DNA from: JBBRNH01 sp038230415
Lineage (GTDB): Bacteria > Bacteroidota > Bacteroidia > Cytophagales > Spirosomataceae
Assembly: GCA_038230415.1 (NCBI GenBank)
Contig: JBBRNH010000012.1
Location: forward strand, 25,991-89,990
Direction: 5' to 3'
DNA: 64,000 nt
A model generated the notes under the pieces. The model saw only the letters and a program-made list of their open reading frames with translations. It was not told the origin of the DNA and made no database searches. The position numbers and the translations under genes are program-made. Of this stretch, positions 62,162-64,000 are shown piece after piece; positions within the stretch are counted from its first letter, which is position 1, and every line of letters starts with the position of its first letter.

Positions 62162-63676
62162 ATGATCTACCTAACAATCGCCACCGACGAACCCGCTCAT
62201 ATTCAGGCCGTTATCAACGCTGAATTTCGGCTCGATGAACTCGTGCAGGTCGTTTCGCTGACCGACGCACTGCCGGGCAGTTTGGTGGTGCAGAACGAAA
62301 TTATCGAACAGCCGTTGGATTGGACGCAGAATCTGCCGCCCGTTTTGCTGCCGAAACCGTTGCCGTTTACGCCCGATAACCTGCTGGCGATCACGTATTT
62401 GCAGCTCGATAATTGGGAAAAAGTGTATGAACACAGCCGCCACGACCGGCGTAGTGACGCACCACCCCTTGCCGACGCGCTGGATTTGCTGAACCGCCTG
62501 CAATCGGGCGTTTCGGTAGCCCTGCCGCCCGCGCCCGTCAATGGGTCGGGGTTGTTTGATACCTACCGACGGTGGCACAACCGGGCCGTTGCCGCGCATT
62601 ATGGCAACACCGAAACCGCCGAAGACGCGGTGAATCAGGCGTATCGGTCGGCGATGCACCACGCGCCCGATGCCGAACACCGGGCCTTCACCGCCAAACA
62701 CTACGCCACGCTGCTGGCCGATGCGGGCCAACTCGCCGAAGCCGACGCGGTGCTGACCGAAACCAACACCGCCGACCTGCCCGCCGACGCGCAGATTGAA
62801 CTGCTGGCCGTGCAAACGAGCGTGTGGCTCCAACAACTGACCGTTCCCTACGATGCCGATTTGCTGGCCCGCACCAAAGACGCGCTCTGGCGGGTCTTGC
62901 AGCATTACGAAATCCAAAACCGCCCCGCGCAGGTCGGGATGCTGCTGATTGATGCGGCACAGGTGGCTAATTTTCAGAATAGTTTTGCCGAAGCGTTGGG
63001 CTACGTGACCCGCGCCGTGAACCTGTTTCGGCAGGAAGAACTGCCCGAACTGCTGGCAAACGCGCAGTACCGAAAGGGCGTTCTGCTCTACACCTGGGCG
63101 CAGACCGGCAATCCGCAGTTTTACCGCCCGGCCATGGAAGCCTATCAGGAAGCCCTGAAACTGTTTACGCAACAGGCCGCGCCCGACGTTTTTGCCGAGA
63201 TTCAACACCACTTGGGCGTGATTTATGCCGAAATTCCCGATGAAGTCAAACGCAAAAGCATCTGGGCGGCTGTGTCGTCGAGTTCGTTCAAACACGCGCT
63301 GGCCTACTACACCCGCGCTGATTTCCCGTATGAATACGCCACGATCTGCAACCACTTCGGCAACGCGCTGACCAAATATCCGGCAGCCGCCAAGTCAGAT
63401 AACTACGTGAAAGCCATTGATTTATACCGCGACGCGCTCAAAATCAGAACCGCCGATGCTTACCCGTATGAACGCACGCTGACGATTTTGAACTACCTCG
63501 AAGCGGGCTGGTATGTGGGCGAAGATGACCCGCAAAACCAACGCGCTTTGTATGCCGATATGGTGCAGAAAGCCCGCGAAGTGGAGACGCTCGTAGCTGA
63601 CGAAAAACTACGGTACGAAGCCCGGCAACATTTAGGTAAATTAGCCGACCTGCAACGCGACGGCGTACTGTCCTGA
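62162..63676 (+). CDS. Hydrogenase-operon TPR protein
   Basis: 504 residues. The N-terminal ~100 residues form a separate domain (IYLTIATDEPAHIQAVINAEF). From about 130 the protein is built of helical repeats of TPR type (AVAAHYGNTETAEDAVNQAY, FAEALGYVTRAVNLFRQEELPELLANAQYRKGVLLY, NYVKAIDLYRDALKIRTADAYPYERTLTIL). TPR proteins are recurrent members of group 2a hydrogenase operons in other phyla as I recall them. Cytoplasmic; probably a scaffold in assembly or in docking to the electron acceptor. Confidence 0.82.
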   Translation: MIYLTIATDEPAHIQAVINAEFRLDELVQVVSLTDALPGSLVVQNEIIEQPLDWTQNLPPVLLPKPLPFTPDNLLAITYLQLDNWEKVYEHSRHDRRSDAPPLADALDLLNRLQSGVSVALPPAPVNGSGLFDTYRRWHNRAVAAHYGNTETAEDAVNQAYRSAMHHAPDAEHRAFTAKHYATLLADAGQLAEADAVLTETNTADLPADAQIELLAVQTSVWLQQLTVPYDADLLARTKDALWRVLQHYEIQNRPAQVGMLLIDAAQVANFQNSFAEALGYVTRAVNLFRQEELPELLANAQYRKGVLLYTWAQTGNPQFYRPAMEAYQEALKLFTQQAAPDVFAEIQHHLGVIYAEIPDEVKRKSIWAAVSSSSFKHALAYYTRADFPYEYATICNHFGNALTKYPAAAKSDNYVKAIDLYRDALKIRTADAYPYERTLTILNYLEAGWYVGEDDPQNQRALYADMVQKAREVETLVADEKLRYEARQHLGKLADLQRDGVLS

Positions 63677-63697
63677 CCCGTAATCTGCCCGAATACC

Positions 63698-64000
63698 ATG
63701 CACGAGATTTCGTTAGTCCGCAACATTTTCCGAACGCTCGAAGGCGAATTTCCGGCTGATATGGGCCGGGTGCGGGGTATTTATCTGACCGTTGGTTTGC
63801 TCTCGAACGTGCAGCCGATTTTGATGCAAAACGCATTTCAGGCCGTTGTCGAAGACGAGCCGCGCTACGAAAAAACCAGCCTGCACGTGGCCGTTCTGCC
63901 GATTCTGATTCGGTGCGACGACTGCCAGGCCACCACCGAAGTACAGCAATATCGGTTTGTGTGCAGTTGTGGCAAGCCCAGCCGAAACGTGATTCAGGGC
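63698..64000 (+). CDS. hypA: Hydrogenase nickel incorporation protein HypA, 5' part
   Basis: 101 codons are visible and the frame leaves the window open. It begins MHEISLVRNIF, whose His2-Glu3 supplies the nickel site, the universal HypA start. A conserved-looking strand region follows, then the zinc motif in the form RCDDC...FVCSCGKP: the second pair is CxC rather than the usual CxxC. It delivers nickel to the large subunit together with HypB. hypB, C, D, E, F presumably follow outside the window. Confidence 0.93.
   Translation, partial: MHEISLVRNIFRTLEGEFPADMGRVRGIYLTVGLLSNVQPILMQNAFQAVVEDEPRYEKTSLHVAVLPILIRCDDCQATTEVQQYRFVCSCGKPSRNVIQG

Overview
The window comes from a Bacteroidota chromosome, most likely a Cytophagales member of the Spirosoma/Fibrella type. 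Support comes from family content (TonB-dependent receptor with a carboxypeptidase-like N-terminal domain, PorT-type barrel, FadL/OmpP1 barrel, DUF5916 remnant, Blh plus proteorhodopsin), from TAnnTTTG promoter-like boxes before several genes, and from moderately high GC. No rRNA, tRNA or CRISPR array was seen. The genus is an inference.

Layout. 1-1044: end of a gluconate 2-dehydrogenase subunit 3 gene and a small toxin-antitoxin pair. 1095-14124 (minus): a tightly packed ten-gene operon encoding, in transcription order, a signal-peptide/TM protein, a VWA-like lipoprotein, a small multi-TM protein, a tubulin/FtsZ-like GTPase, a 1183-aa protein with an actin/Hsp70-type ATPase, a second signal-peptide/TM protein related to the first, a MotA/ZorA-like stator with a long tail, a MotB/OmpA-like partner, a retropepsin-like protease and a WG-repeat protein. 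This is the best candidate for a poorly described system: tubulin-like, actin-like and ion-motor proteins in one operon, probably for envelope or membrane remodelling. 14193-23955: mainly housekeeping genes (ung, apaG, an Lrp regulator, pbpC, DUF151 nuclease, etfAB, glgP). 23956-27165: a decayed accessory stretch with AT-rich small genes, recurring GC-rich phrases, a frameshifted gene and a flavoprotein pseudogene. 27166-41444: FadL-like barrel, low-complexity lipoprotein, proS, the blh-rhodopsin pair, a TPR lipoprotein, two broken genes and a TonB receptor. 41549-44575: a second three-gene membrane cluster (coiled-coil protein, PspA-like membrane protein, membrane-anchored Ppx/actin-fold protein). 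44767-58639: mixed genes including radA, nadR, a second toxin-antitoxin pair, an orphan DNA methyltransferase overlapping a Sua5 gene, and a TetR regulator. 58776-64000: a group 2a-type uptake [NiFe] hydrogenase operon (small and large subunit, protease, small unknown, TPR protein, start of hypA).

Together the genes suggest an aerobic heterotroph that can supplement its energy with light (green-tuned proton-pumping rhodopsin with its own retinal-forming enzyme) and with hydrogen. A striking non-coding feature is a set of different phrase-like inverted-repeat elements (15377-15539, 19034-19146, 20893-20987, 21725-21812, 41458-41541, 42656-42755, 43790-43885, 47748-47858). Several sit between co-transcribed genes, and two overlap possible translation starts.
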